Shown piece by piece: positions 9,042 through 20,039 of a stretch of 25,227 bases of DNA (its first letter is position 1; each line of letters begins with the position of its first letter). The stretch covers positions 1-25,227 of the forward strand of contig JAIXMQ010000155.1 in NCBI GenBank assembly GCA_025716855.1, read 5' to 3'. The DNA is from Pilaira anomala (lineage: Eukaryota > Mucoromycota > Mucoromycetes > Mucorales > Mucoraceae). The position numbers and the translations under genes were made by a program. Under the pieces are notes generated by a model. The model saw only the letters and a list, made by a program, of their open reading frames with translations. It did no database searches and had not been told where the DNA came from.

Positions 9042-9327
9042 CTTATCACGACGAGGAGTACAGTTTCTGATAAGAGCAACAAATAACTCTCTTATTCCCC
9101 AGGATTCAGTACAACAGTACAATGGTAAACTGTTTTCAGGTCCCAAAGTTCTCATAACAAAGTTTTCACCCATTATTTTATAAAGACTTTGTTCTGATCT
9201 ACCAATATCACTCCAAGTCAAATCACTTCGTTTACCAGGAAGAATTTGCACACGTACAAATTTCTTCAATGCTTCATAAGTACAAGAATATCTTCTGTTC
9301 AATTATTCTTGATCAAATAAACCAAGG
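9042..9327 (-). pseudogene. Interrupted gene, exon 1 (third piece) with CxxSW motif
   Basis: Minus-strand coding from the Gypsy target site to a donor AAG/GTAAAA at 9042/9041. It contains an in-frame TAA (9305-9303), after which the frame stays open. The most conserved-looking part is TWSDIGRSEQSLYKI...LPLYCCTESWGIRELF (about 9220-9075). The arrangement W-S-x-(I/V)...Y-K...P-L-x-x-C-x-(E/D)-S-W-x-x-R-x-L is shared with the second gene of the CACTA element at 20241-20768. The intron begins GT followed by a run of about 22 A and is now about 4.2 kb long, because the Tc1 and Harbinger lie in it. Family and function are not recognised. The conservation of phase across all three junctions shows this was one gene. 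Confidence 0.75.
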
Positions 9328-9427
9328 TGTGAGAGTTTCGTACTACTCACTTATTACTATTATATTCTATCCAATTATATTATTATTAAAACCCAGTTTA
9401 TTTACATCTCTTTCTCGTACTCTTACA
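9328..9427 (+). repeat. 5' LTR
   Basis: 100 bp, starts TGTGAGAG and ends CTCTTACA; identical by eye to 14501-14600. Preceded by CAAGG. Confidence 0.95.
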
Positions 9428-9428
9428 T

Positions 9429-9440
9429 TGGTAGAGTAGC
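9429..9440 (+). other. Candidate primer-binding site
   Basis: TGGTAGAGTAGC begins two bases after the LTR. The initial TGG would pair with a tRNA 3' CCA end. The matching tRNA cannot be named from the sequence alone. Confidence 0.55.
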
Positions 9441-9499
9441 TTAAATAGCGTTTTATAACAAAGGACATAGGTTACTGACTTGGATTTTACATTGGCACT

Positions 9500-12475
9500 A
9501 TGGACGGAAATCCGTGGGCACTTGAATCTTTTTTACCGGGTGGAAGTAGTTATGTCGAGCCTCAAGAAGATTTGGCGCAGCGTTATCAACTAGAACTTGA
9601 GCAATACAAAATTCAACAAAATGTGTGGATGCAAGACTATATTACAACTGTTGAAAACGAGCGTCAGCATGAAAAATACGAGTATGATCGAGAGAAGAAA
9701 CTTTTGCAAGATAAGCATATGAAAGAGTATCTGGATCTCCAACAAGAGAACCACACTCGTTTTCAGATGATGCGAGAACAATATACTCAGGAATATAACT
9801 CCATGAAAGAAAATCATGTAAAACAAGCAAAATTTATGGAGGATAATATTACTCAACTTACTCAACGGATTCGCGATTTGAGTGAGAAGATGGAAGAGTT
9901 GTTAAAGTCTAATGAGGAATTTACTCAGTCCAAAGAAGTAGTAAAAGAGCAACTTGGTGTCTTAACGGGGAAATACAACGATAGTTTAGAGCAACAACAA
10001 CAATCTCAAGAAGAAATTGCTAGGCTAACAACTATTATCGATACGCGAAATACTGAAATTCGTCGATTGAAAGCAGTTTCCCATAAGCCCAAAGAAGTTA
10101 ATAAACGTCTTGGCGATGATAATGAAAAACTAAAGATGAGTCTCGCATCTAGTACTACATTAGAGATCGCACAACATTTATTACCTACCAATTGTAGCGT
10201 AAGGGAACCAAGTGAACGAGGTAATGATTCAGGCTCCCAATATGGATCTGTTATCGCTGATGATGCTCACTGGGAGGAGGCAAGTAGCGGTGGATTTTTT
10301 TATACTAATGAGCATATTGAATTGGCGCGTAAGCTTAAGGAAGAAGATACCACTTCAGTAAAAATACCTTATGGTGTACATGTTAATTCTGGTAAACTAA
10401 AACCCGAAGTCGATACAGGATATTCCAAGCATAGATATCCTTGTAAACCTACTGCTTTTGACTGGTTGGATCATTTCGAACAAATAACAGAGTATCATGA
10501 CTGGGCTCCTATTCATCAACTCAAGGAATTCAAGATGGCTATGACAGGAAGTGCTCGCACTTGGTTAAAGAATTTGGAACCTGTTGATAGAAATGATATT
10601 CTTCGATTGAAAAAAGTATTTCAAGATAACTATGGTGGTGAAGATGAACGACATGCTCATGCTGTAGACATTCTTGAAACGTTGAATAAAGGGAAAGAAC
10701 CAATGTTGACTTTTGGTCCTCGTTTCCGCGATCTAGTGATGACAGTTGCTCCTAATAATTTCAAATTGCAGATGACTTATTTACGACGTACTGTAGATAA
10801 TGAATTGTTTCAAGACATTCGTCGTTCAAGACCTACAAGTCAAGCTGAAGCAATTTCGTATGCGGTTGAATTAGAACGTGACTTGAACAGCAATTATGTT
10901 TACTCTGGTGTAGGTGCAGGGAAGCCCCCAACTAACAACTGGCCTGTTACCTCTAACACGACTACTGATGATCCTATGGATGTTGATGTTCATGTTAATG
11001 CGCAAAGATTCAAAAATTCTGGTCAATGGAATTCTAATAAAAGCGGTGCTCGATCTACATCGGACCATTATGATAAGAAGAAATCAATGAAGAATTGCTA
11101 TGCATGTCAAGGAACAAATCATCTAGTAAAAGATTGTATGTATGTTAATCGTGCTAAGGATCTCCTAAAACACAAGAAGCATACTGGAAAGAAGCAGTCT
11201 TATCACTCTAATTCTCAAAATATTAAAGGGACTAGCAACTCAGAGGGAAGTAAAAATTTTAAAATGATTAACAGCGATGACATAGATTTTACTGATAATC
11301 TTTTCCATCAGGTTGCAGGGTATCATAACAATTCACAGAACGTAGTCGCTCAAGGTGCTGTAACGTTAAATGCAATGAATGGTGGGGATAATAACGTCGA
11401 TACTAGCTTTGTCCTTACTGGTATGGTTGATAGTCATGAAGTTGATCTATTAGTGGATACTGGTGCTGAAGTTTCCACAATTACAATGGAATCAGTTAAT
11501 GCATTGAATTTGAATTTAATTGATGCTGAGCCTGTTGATATTGTTTATGGTAACAACTCAAGCGGCACGTCTCGTCACAAGGCTTGGGTTGATGTTAAGG
11601 TACCTGGTGTTACTTCTAGTGGTTTTTATATGAGGGTTGTTCCGTTACAAAATTTTAGGTTAATTGTTGGAAATGACTGGCTTGTTCACTTTGATGTTTG
11701 CACTAATTCCAAGTTGAAAGCCATTTTTCAAATACCTGAAGTTATATTAGCCCCGTATATTAGTCATTGTAATTCACAGAATGTGGGTACAATTGAAAAT
11801 CGTTCTATTCCGTCTTTTTTAGATGTTCCTACTGAAATTGAAGAAGTATTACGAGAACTACCCTCATTATATGATGAGTCCAAATTACAAACACTAACTA
11901 CTGCTCCTGTGGTACATCGAATTGAAACCGGTGATGCAAATCCGACGGTGTCTAGAGGGAGGCGGCTGTCACCAAAAGAAAATGAAGTTGTTGATCAAGA
12001 AGTTAAGAAGTTGTTGAAAAAAGAAATAATTCGACCTAGTAAATCACCCTGGTGTGCTCAACCTGTAGTCGTTCCGAAACCTGATGGCACACAGCAATTT
12101 TGTACGAACTTTCGAGCTCTGAATAAAGTAACGATAAAGGACAAATACCCTCTTCCAAGAATGGCTGATTTGATTGATCGCCTTAGTGGGTTTGAATGGT
12201 TCACCGCAATTGATTTGAAGTCTGCATATTTTCAGTTACCTATTTATGAAGCGCAAAAAGAAAAAACTGCGTTTGCAACAAGAAATGGTTTGTATGAATA
12301 TAATGTCATGGCTCAAGGTTTAAGCAATTCTCCCCCTTCTTTCTGCCGGTTTATGGATAACATTCTTCGTTCGGTATCACATTTTACAATTGTATATTTA
12401 GACGATATTTTATGTTTTGCTAAAACTAGAGAAGAATGTATTATCTATCCTTCATCATTGAAGCATGAAAATTAG
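9500..12475 (+). pseudogene. Gag-protease-RT polyprotein, 5' part (frameshifted)
   Basis: A 991-residue single frame. Residues about 25-205 are a long Glu/Gln/Lys-rich coiled coil. About 300-470 is a retrotransposon gag-like helical region (AFDWLDHFEQITEYHDWA...). A CCHC knuckle, CYACQGTNHLVKDC, starts at residue 533. An aspartic protease motif DTGAEVSTI has its catalytic Asp at residue 653. Reverse transcriptase runs from about 830, with FTAIDLKSAYFQLP and YLDD at 966-969. Gag and pol are fused without a frameshift signal between them. The frame is lost just after YLDD (about 12430-12470): the normal thumb-side sequence is shortened and shifted, then coding resumes in another frame. The ATG at 9500 lies 72 bp after the LTR. 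Confidence 0.93.
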
Positions 12476-13085
12476 TTTGCCGAAATGTCAATTTTTGAAA
12501 CGAGAGATCAAATTTTTAGGGTTCTTTGTATCTGGTACTGGCGTTAAAAGTAATCCTGATAAAGTTGATCCAATTCGTCGTTGGCCTATTCCAAATGATT
12601 TAAGTGAATTGCAAAGATTTTTGGGCATATGTAATTTTTACCACAAGTTCATTAAGGATTTAGCTAAAGTCGCTGCTCCGTTGTATCAACTGTTAAAGAA
12701 AGACGTCGATTGGAAATGGACTTCCGAAAGGAATGAGGCGTTTCTCAAGTTAAAAGACATTCTTGTTCAGTTGCCGGAATTAGCTTTTCCTGATGTTCAT
12801 TTGCCTTATGAATTACATTGTGATGCAAGTGATGTAGCGTTGGGATCGGTATTAGTGCAGAATGGTAGACCCGTTGTATATGCAAGTCGAACTTTGTTAC
12901 CTGCTGAGTGGAATTATTCAACTACGGAGAGGGAGTGCCTGACTGTCTATTGGAGTTTGATCTATCTCCATTGTTATGTTCATGGAGCTAATCTCACCAT
13001 CTTTACTGATCATGCTGTATTAAAGGCGTTATTGTCTACGAAAGAACCAAAAGGGCGTATTGCACGCTGGATTGTTGCCATCTGA
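12469..13085 (+). pseudogene. RT C-terminal part and RNase H, ended by a nonsense codon
   Basis: Continues the RT domain after the frameshift (KISLPKCQFLKREIKFLGF..., then the RT connection region), followed by RNase H with the ELHCDASDVALGSVL motif, YASRTLLPAEWNYSTTEREC and a later FTDHAVLK segment. A TGA at 13083-13085 stops the frame where the family has a run of coding; the same frame continues open immediately afterwards (NYEFTIVHRKG...DADNLSR), so this is a point nonsense change rather than a true end. Confidence 0.9.
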
Positions 13086-14096
13086 AACTATGAATTTACA
13101 ATTGTTCATCGGAAAGGTATTGACAATCAGGATGCTGATAATTTAAGTAGATTAGAACTGTCGCAAGAAGTCGTTCATATTAGATCTCAAGCATTGCTAC
13201 CGGATTTACTTACTTCGCAACAACAAGATCCTGAAATACAAGACATAATGAAGAATTTTGAGTCAGATAAATTCAAACTTGTTAATGGTATCCTCTGTTA
13301 CGGGAAAGGTGAAGAATCAGTAGTTGTCATTCCAGAATCATGGAGATCAAAGTTTTTATATGACATTCACAATAATTTTATTGCAGGTGGTCATCAAGGT
13401 CGAGATAAAACTATCGCTAAAGCTAAGGAAAACGGATGGTGGAAAAACATTACTGCTGATGTATCAAACTATGTTAGTCAATGCTTAGAGTGTAAGAAGT
13501 TCAAGGCACCAACTCATAAATATGTTGACCTCAAGAGTATTACAGTCAGTAATGCATGTGAAGTGTGGGCTGCGGACATAGCTTTTCTTCCACTTTCTAG
13601 TAATGGTAATCGCTATCTATTGGTTTTTATGGAATACTTAACAAAATGGGTCATTGCGGTCCCCTTGTCGTCGTTGGATACTGACTCTGTTGCCAATATA
13701 CTGCTTTACTCTATTGTTCTGGTTTTTGGATGTCCTCTTCGCTTTATCACGGATAATGGAACTAACTTTGTGTCCGAGGCCATGAAGTCAATTTGTTTAC
13801 GCTTAGGTATAAACAAGGTTGAGACAAGTGTGGAACACCCGCAATTGGATGGGTTGGTAGAAAGAATGAATAGAACTATAAAGACTGTTCTATCTATTTA
13901 TTGTCAAGAAAAACCTGATTCTTGGGATTCGTATCTACCATTTGTCGTTTTTGCTATTAATACATCAAAACAGAAGTCCACAGGTTTCTCCCCTTTTCAA
14001 GCTATGTTCGGAAGATCAGCAAAGTTACCAACAATTGAAAATTTACATCTAGTAATGCGAAAACTTATACAAGTTCAAGTTGGGTTGCTTATTTAA
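13086..14096 (+). pseudogene. Integrase portion of pol
   Basis: In the same frame as the RNase H part after the TGA. It holds the HHCC zinc-binding module (HNNFIAGGHQGRDKT...CLECK) and the integrase catalytic core. The catalytic Asp codons are at 13575 (AADIAFL) and 13752 (ITDNGTNF) and the Glu codon is at 13860 (LVERMN), exactly 35 residues between the last two, the canonical DD35E spacing. All catalytic residues are present. The frame shifts again between about 14040 and 14068 and this frame closes at 14096. Confidence 0.93.
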
Positions 14097-14395
14097 ATCA
14101 TTATCTTCCGCTGTTGCATAAAGAAATTCATATCAACATACAGAAGAGTCAAGCACAACAACAAAAATATTACAACCGTAATAGTAAAACCAAGGAATCT
14201 TTTTTGGAGAGAGATATGGTACTCAAAATTAAAATAAAAGATCAATGGAAGTTTTCTGAACCAAAGTTCTCTGGGCCTTGGAAAGTTGTTAGAATAACAA
14301 ATGAAGAAAAAACAGCCTTTCTACTTGAAGATGCAAGCCCTGAGTCAAGGAAAAGAAAACACAAAGCAAAGAAAACAACTACCGCAAATATATAA
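14069..14395 (+). pseudogene. Integrase C-terminal tail after a second frameshift
   Basis: After a one-base loss (or two-base gain) upstream of 14069, coding resumes in the original gag frame and runs to TAA at 14393-14395. It shows the usual linker (HKEIHINIQKSQAQQQKYYNR) and a small C-terminal beta-barrel-like region (FSGPWKVVRI...), then a basic tail. No chromodomain is visible. Confidence 0.85.
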
Positions 14396-14489
14396 GAGAC
14401 ATTTACAAATTATAATATGTTTCAAATCAAATTTATCTAGCTAGTTATTACATTATATTTTATTATTATTCAATTATATAGTCTCTTAT

Positions 14490-14500
14490 AAGGAGGGCTA
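14490..14500 (+). other. Polypurine tract
   Basis: AAGGAGGGCTA immediately before the 3' LTR; a purine-rich tract at this position normally primes plus-strand synthesis. Confidence 0.8.
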
Positions 14501-14600
14501 TGTGAGAGTTTCGTACTACTCACTTATTACTATTATATTCTATCCAATTATATTATTATTAAAACCCAGTTTATTTACATCTCTTTCTCGTACTCTTACA
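14501..14600 (+). repeat. 3' LTR
   Basis: 100 bp, identical to 9328-9427; followed by the CAAGG duplication. Confidence 0.95.
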
Positions 14601-14626
14601 CAAGGGTATCACCACAGGCAGCCAAA
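14601..14626 (-). pseudogene. 26-bp sliver of the interrupted gene between two transposons
   Basis: This is the CAAGG duplication plus 21 bp, trapped between the Gypsy 3' LTR and the CACTA terminus. Read on the minus strand and joined in phase with its neighbours it continues the open frame of exon 1, using a 2-bp (TT) CACTA duplication. Confidence 0.7.
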
Positions 14627-14640
14627 CACTATGGCGGATT
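14627..14640 (+). repeat. CACTA terminal inverted repeat, left
   Basis: CACTATGGCGGATT, identical to the reverse complement of 23122-23135. Confidence 0.95.
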
Positions 14641-14654
14641 AATTGTTGGACTCA

Positions 14655-14856
14655 AACAAGTTTGTTAACAGAACAAACCAAAATAGTTGGTATTATCACA
14701 CAGTTTGTTGGAAACGCGAACAAGTGTTTTTAATTTTTAAAAATTATACTGGTCAAAAAAAAAAAAAATGAATTACTTGTTGGTACCAGACAACTTCGGT
14801 GACAAATTAAACAAGTTACTTGTTGTTTGTTACTTTATTGTTGGTTTACTTGTTGG
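14655..14856. repeat. CACTA subterminal repeat array, left
   Basis: AACAAGT at 14655, 14719 and 14810; ACTTGTTG(G) at 14775, 14818 and 14848. In known CACTA systems such motifs bind the accessory protein TnpA; that function here is inferred. Confidence 0.8.
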
Positions 14857-15497
14857 TTTATTTTTCACTTATGTATTTTTTTGAAAAGAAATAAAATTTA
14901 CTATATTAAATATCTTCGGAAGAAAAAAAAAGATATTAAAGCATATTAAATGACGAATTCTTTATGACAGGTCGAATCGATATATATATATATACATATT
15001 CGAACCAATCTGATATTTTATAACTCTGTTTAATATTATCGAAAATAAATAATTCGTCTCTTAATATATATGTTGGTTTAGACTATAGTCAGTGAACTTA
15101 AATGGTAAAACAGTGTATGAGAATAAAGTGTTATATTTTGTAAGTTTATATAGTCTCTATAACGTTTAATATAGTAGGAATAGGCTATCATATATATTTT
15201 ATGTAACAAAGAAAATAAAACTTGAAAAAAGTTGACTTGTAAAAAAATAGATCTTGAAAAAAAAAATGAATGTCGAAAAAAAAAGGATCTTGAACAAATA
15301 GATCTCGGTAGTTTTCAAGTTGTAAAGAAAAGCAGGCGTTATGGAAAAAAAACACCGAAACAAATATAAACAAGAAATATAAAGCAAATTGATAATTGAG
15401 GAAAAGTTAAAAATAAAAAAAAAGATTTTATTACGTCAGTCTAAATAAAGTACGTATGTATGTACATGGGGGAAAGTTTTTTTTTTTTTTTTTTTTT
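14857..15497. other. Non-coding interior of CACTA, left side
   Basis: AT-rich with no credible gene; the minus-strand frames at 15188-15387 are low-complexity Phe/Ile runs. It is the 3' flank of the transposase gene. Confidence 0.6.
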
Positions 15498-18400
15498 TTA
15501 CAGGTTTCTTGCGTTACCCATTTTGGAGTCCAAAAGCTCTATAAAAATATGGTGAGAGATAACTTTGTAATGTCTTTCAGACTTGTTGAATCTAACTAAT
15601 CCTACATTGCAGACAATATCGTCAAAGCGACAAACAACATATTTGTGATGACCTGGGCGACGTAAAACAACCTTAGGCATGAATTTGTCGTGTTCAACCA
15701 CGCCATGAGCTTCTGCAACATCAAGCAACACAAGAAATTCCTTATTATTATCAAAAGAAGTTTCAAAAAAGAAAGTTATGGATCCAACGTATAATTGGGT
15801 GACAACTCGATTGGCATTGCTAAAAAAAAAAAAAAAGTTTTAGTAATAGGACAAGATATGCAACAATAGTCAAACTTACTTCATATGAGAGGCGGCAAAC
15901 ATAACGTAATTATTACCTCTTCTTCTTTCGTTGATATGATCTTTGTACAACGTGGAGGTATATGTATAATTATTGAACCAAGCACGACCAGCAACGTTGA
16001 TAACAGCATCATCGAAAGTAATAGACATATTATCGGGCACTGAGTAGATGCGTTGGTATAGTTTCTTTACAGCAGTTGTCATTTGAAGCATGAATACACC
16101 TGAAGGTAAAGATGAGAGTGAATGCTGTGAGAGTGGTGACCAAAGCTGAGGTGCAGTTTTATCATGTTGATCTAGGGAGATAAAACTGTTTGTTGTATAC
16201 TGCTTTGGTTCCAAAAGGTCAAGTGTTTTAATAATATTCACATTCATACTATTAACATATCCATATATAGTAAATCTTTCAAGAACATTACCGGCATTGG
16301 CACCAGCATCTACTTTAGATTTGATCATTTTCTTATATCTACCAATCGTTCTTTCCATTGATCTTCCTGAATACGCCTTCAATACACCTTGCTTTTCGAT
16401 CATATATGGGATATGAGTCAAATAGTGCTGTACAGGCTTCAAGACACCAGGCTGGATCCGTTTATTACTAATTTCGTTTAACAAAAAAATATTCCATTGT
16501 TTGAGTGCACTTTATGTTTTCAAAAAAAAAAGTTACCGTTATAATAACGGTAACACATACATATAATGTTTTTTTTTTGGTCGTTAATAACTTACTTTTT
16601 CATCATTGATAAATCATCCCGAGTGATTCTCCATTTTAAAGCAACTGCACACGCCTTGGTAAGAAGTAATAGTGGCTTTTTTGCGTTATTGTTGGTAAGA
16701 ACAGGAATAAATACCGTAGGAACCATATAGAGCAAAAAGTCAATCCAGTCTACACCACGATTTCCACCACTTTGCTCAATCGGATTTTCCCATTTTGAAG
16801 AAAAAGATGAAGGTACAGTTGATCTTGACATTTCAATAAGTTTACCTATTTCAATTAATTTGTCTTTAGGTATTTCAAATGTATATGGCCAGTCAGCAGC
16901 TGATGTAATTTCTTCTTCATCTAATTCTTCTGGAGTTGGTGCATATTTGAGAGGGATTGCTTTTTTGTAACATTTGTTCATGGAAACAGTAACCAGTTCA
17001 TATATGTGCTTGGCTACACCCTGGCCCACGGCATGAAGTTCCTCAAGAGCGTAACAGGTAGGATGTTGGAAAGTAGGAAGCGAGGAAAACAAAGGTTCTA
17101 TAGTAATTCCATTATTCTATAAAAAAAAAGTTGTTAAATTTTTACTCTTTTTTTTTTTTTTTTTACTTACAAAAAAAGTCACCTCTGTTTTGGATGGGAA
17201 AGAGAAGTAAAAGGTAAAACTTAAAGAAATAAAAGATACGAAGGAAGTATTGTTAAAACTCTGTTACGATAGTTTTTATTTAGGAAGAAAGATATAAAAT
17301 CAGACAAGGGGAAAACTATCTAAATGATGGTCATATTTATATGTTTTCTTTAGCGGAAACATACGGAAAGTGATATCAATTGATATCATAGAAGATGTAT
17401 ATAAATATGGTAAAGGTAAGTATGTTCATGATGATTATTGGTTATAAGTTATAATGATGATAATAAAGATGTGATGTAATTTGCTATGATATAATTTTGC
17501 TATGATAATAATTTGATATGATATAATGTCTTCTTCCTGTGTTACATTCTAGATTCTTCTCAGTTATAATTACGCGTATCTATTGGCGAGTTACTTTGAT
17601 CGGAAATTCATGCAAGGTTAAACAAACTCTTGTTACTGTCACTTTCCATATATGACAACCTGTTATGTTATTGACCTATGAGAAAGTAATGTGGTTTGCC
17701 TATGCCAGCATTAAACCATGATCTTGCTTTAATAATAATAATAAAATAATATATATATAATAACTACAATGATCACGTATTTATTTAGCTGTGTCTATAA
17801 GCATCCTCAACAACCTCCACTTATGAAATCACTTTTATCACGCAAAGGAGCATTCATATCAAGATAGCAGGTACGACTATCGATGCGTTTTGTCACAATA
17901 CGACAGAATCTACACCCGTTTCTACTCATGTGTCCAGTATGATGTGCTAATGAAGCAGCAGCAGGAATGTCACCAGTTGCAATAACCAGAATCACTCTTG
18001 CTTTGCATACTTCTTCACCATTTCGTCTAATCAAAAGACCGTGGTTGCTAATGTCTTTGAATTCATCAACGATTGGTTTCAAGAAAGAATCGAGATCCTT
18101 GGGAGAATTCGGGCCAGGTAAGATTGCAAGCTGGAACATGTACTCATTTTGGAATCTGTTATAATAATTATTCAGTTATTAAGTTGCTTACTACCTTTTT
18201 TTTTTTTTTTTTTACCTGTATTCTGGAGGAAAATTCAGATTCACAACATGTAAGATGGAGAGCTTGTCACCAGTAGAAGCTTTTCCAGGCTGGAATCCAT
18301 CAAAAAACAAGGCGATCGCGACGTCATCTTCAGAGGAAAAGAAGTCTGTACTAGCCTTAAGAGACTTGTACTCTTCGCCGTCAAAGTAATCCTTGGACAC

Positions 18401-19235
18401 ATTTTCCTCATATTGGTAATTGTGCCTATACTTCATCAGCTCCCTGAATCGGTCATTAGCCAAGACAGCTGCAATCCGATCGCCAATAGACATCATCTTC
18501 ATTTGTCTTTAAGGTTTTTTGGTGATAGATCTTGAATATCTTGGTTGATTACAGCTACTTCAAGTCAAGGTATCTTCGTTGTTCTTTTGATATAATCGGC
18601 AACCATTTGGACAAATATCATATAGGTGACTACGAACTTTTACCTTTTCTGCTAGTCTTCTTTCCAGAGTATCTTGAAACAGAATGGTCGAAGGTATTTT
18701 TCCTAATTATGTAATTCATGTTAAACACCTATTAATTTTTTTTTTTTTTATTAGCTTACCATTCTTAAACTCTGCACCTTTCAAATTGTTTCGAAGTATT
18801 GTTCTAAAAAGATAAATTAACTCTCTTGAAGCCTCTCTTGATATTCCAAAAGTTTCAATGATTTCCATGAACTTAATACTATTAAGTTCAGTCTCATCAA
18901 AACTAGGATCTGCACCAAAATTGTATACATGTTTTTCACCATGGCCTTCTTCAAAAGTAAATGATGAATGGTAAGGTACTGACTCAGTTGATAAAGCTAA
19001 AAAATTAACACATTATTTTAGAATAACTGTTTTAGAAATATATGGATAAGAATTGGTTAAACAACTTACGAGTAATGCTGGATGGAATATAGGACTCAGT
19101 TTCTTCCATAACAATGTCATCGTCAATTATTTTATGACTTGGGTACAACTGGTAATGACTGTTAAGCAAGCGAAAAGTGGAAAAAGGCATACCACAAGAA
19201 CAAGTGTGTTTATTGTAAATACGTGGAGTAGGCAT
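15498..19235 (-). pseudogene. TNP2-like CACTA transposase, broken
   Basis: Minus-strand exons 19235-19070, 18996-18760, 18702-18216, 18155-~17810, 17116-16596, 16509-15880 and 15819-15498; every join that could be tested keeps the frame. Order of parts: a zinc-finger-like N-terminus (CSCG...LNSHYQLYPSH), a conserved YDICPNGC region, the first core motif LFFDGFQPGK, the TNP2 motif LAILPGPNSPKDLDSFLKPI, a Cys/His block (HHTGHMSRNGCRFC), CYALEELHAVGQG, and a C-terminal HYLTHIPYMIEKQGVLKAYSGRSMERTIGRY region typical of the CACTA DUF4218 segment. Two in-frame stops lie in exon 3 (TGA at 18560-18562, replacing a Cys of a CxxC pair, and TAA at 18509-18511). The link between ~17810 and 17116 is unresolved: exon phases do not fit, so a lesion or a missed exon is likely. 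Confidence 0.88.
17170..17806. other. Non-coding gap within the transposase gene
   Basis: 637 bp without a usable frame between two parts of the transposase. It contains an 18-bp perfect palindrome TGATATCAATTGATATCA (17371-17388) and a short cluster of TGATATGATATAAT-like repeats (about 17472-17528). It is far longer than the other introns of the gene (about 50-90 nt), so a secondary insertion or a degenerated exon is plausible; no target duplication was found. Confidence 0.5.
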
Positions 19236-20039
19236 AATAAAAGGTAAGTTATAAAATAATGATGAAAATATATTGCTTTTTTTTTTGTTCTTCTTTATAC
19301 TTTTTTTTTTTTCAAGATTTATAATCCAAAAAACATAAAATCAACCGTATTGGATATATTATCCGTTTTTTTTTTTCTATTCGGGTGTTCTCTTTGGTGA
19401 ATTTGTAATATAAATGGCATACAATCAAGAGTATTGGATATATTTTTCTTTTTTTTTGGGAATATCTTTGATCAGTTTAAACTTAAAAATGACATAATGT
19501 TATATGTAATGGATACTGCGGGTAAACTTGATCGTAGTACCTTCTATTGGTGCAATAGTGAGATATCGATATACATACACGTTTGATTTGTTGTTTTAAA
19601 AATTTACAAATAGAAAAACTATGGCTAAATTATTTACTTTCCTTTTTTAAAACTAAGAGTTACAATTCTATTTGACAACATATTTTGGTAGAAATATATT
19701 ACCGGTTCCTTACTAATCTAAATATATTTTACTGCGGTATCTATCTAACCAACTACCAGTAAAAACGCTTAATCTTTTTCTTACTCAGATATGAGTATAA
19801 GTAACGAGAAATAATTGGTTCGGCTCATCGGTATTTCGGCCATTTACGCACGGACATGATAATTTGACGTATTAAAAAAAAAAAAAAAAAAAAAAAGAAA
19901 AAGAAAAAAAGAAAAAGAAAAAAAAAAAAAATGAATATCGTTTGAATATTTAAGGAACAAGAAATTTTATTTGTACATTTCTTTTATTAAAAATCTTTAT
20001 ATTTTTTTTAAACATGAACAACTAAACTGCACTTTTCAG
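19236..20039. other. Intergenic region between the two divergent CACTA genes
   Basis: AT-rich. It contains a phrase GTATTGGATATAT repeated at about 19349 and 19431, and a long A/purine tract at about 19873-19931. It probably holds the promoters of both genes. The first exon and start codon of the plus-strand gene should lie here but could not be fixed (an ATG at 19931 opens only a few codons). Confidence 0.5.

Larger units (their letters stand above)
9328..14600 (+). mobile_element. Ty3/Gypsy LTR retrotransposon, full structure, decayed coding
   Basis: 5273 bp between TG...CA ends, with identical 100-bp LTRs and a perfect 5-bp target duplication CAAGG (9323-9327, 14601-14605). Order of parts: LTR, primer site, gag, protease, reverse transcriptase, RNase H, integrase, polypurine tract, LTR. 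The RT-RNaseH-integrase order is that of Ty3/Gypsy (Metaviridae-like). Coding is broken by two frameshifts and one nonsense codon. LTRs of 100 bp are unusually short for a coding Gypsy element. It is inserted antisense to the interrupted gene. Confidence 0.95.

Noticed and set aside
9303..9322. An intron that would remove the in-frame TAA in the interrupted gene
   Set aside because: No donor/acceptor pair around it preserves the downstream reading frame, so the TAA is treated as a true nonsense change.
15188..15387. Two overlapping Phe/Ile-rich frames
   Set aside because: Low-complexity translation of A/T runs downstream of the transposase stop.
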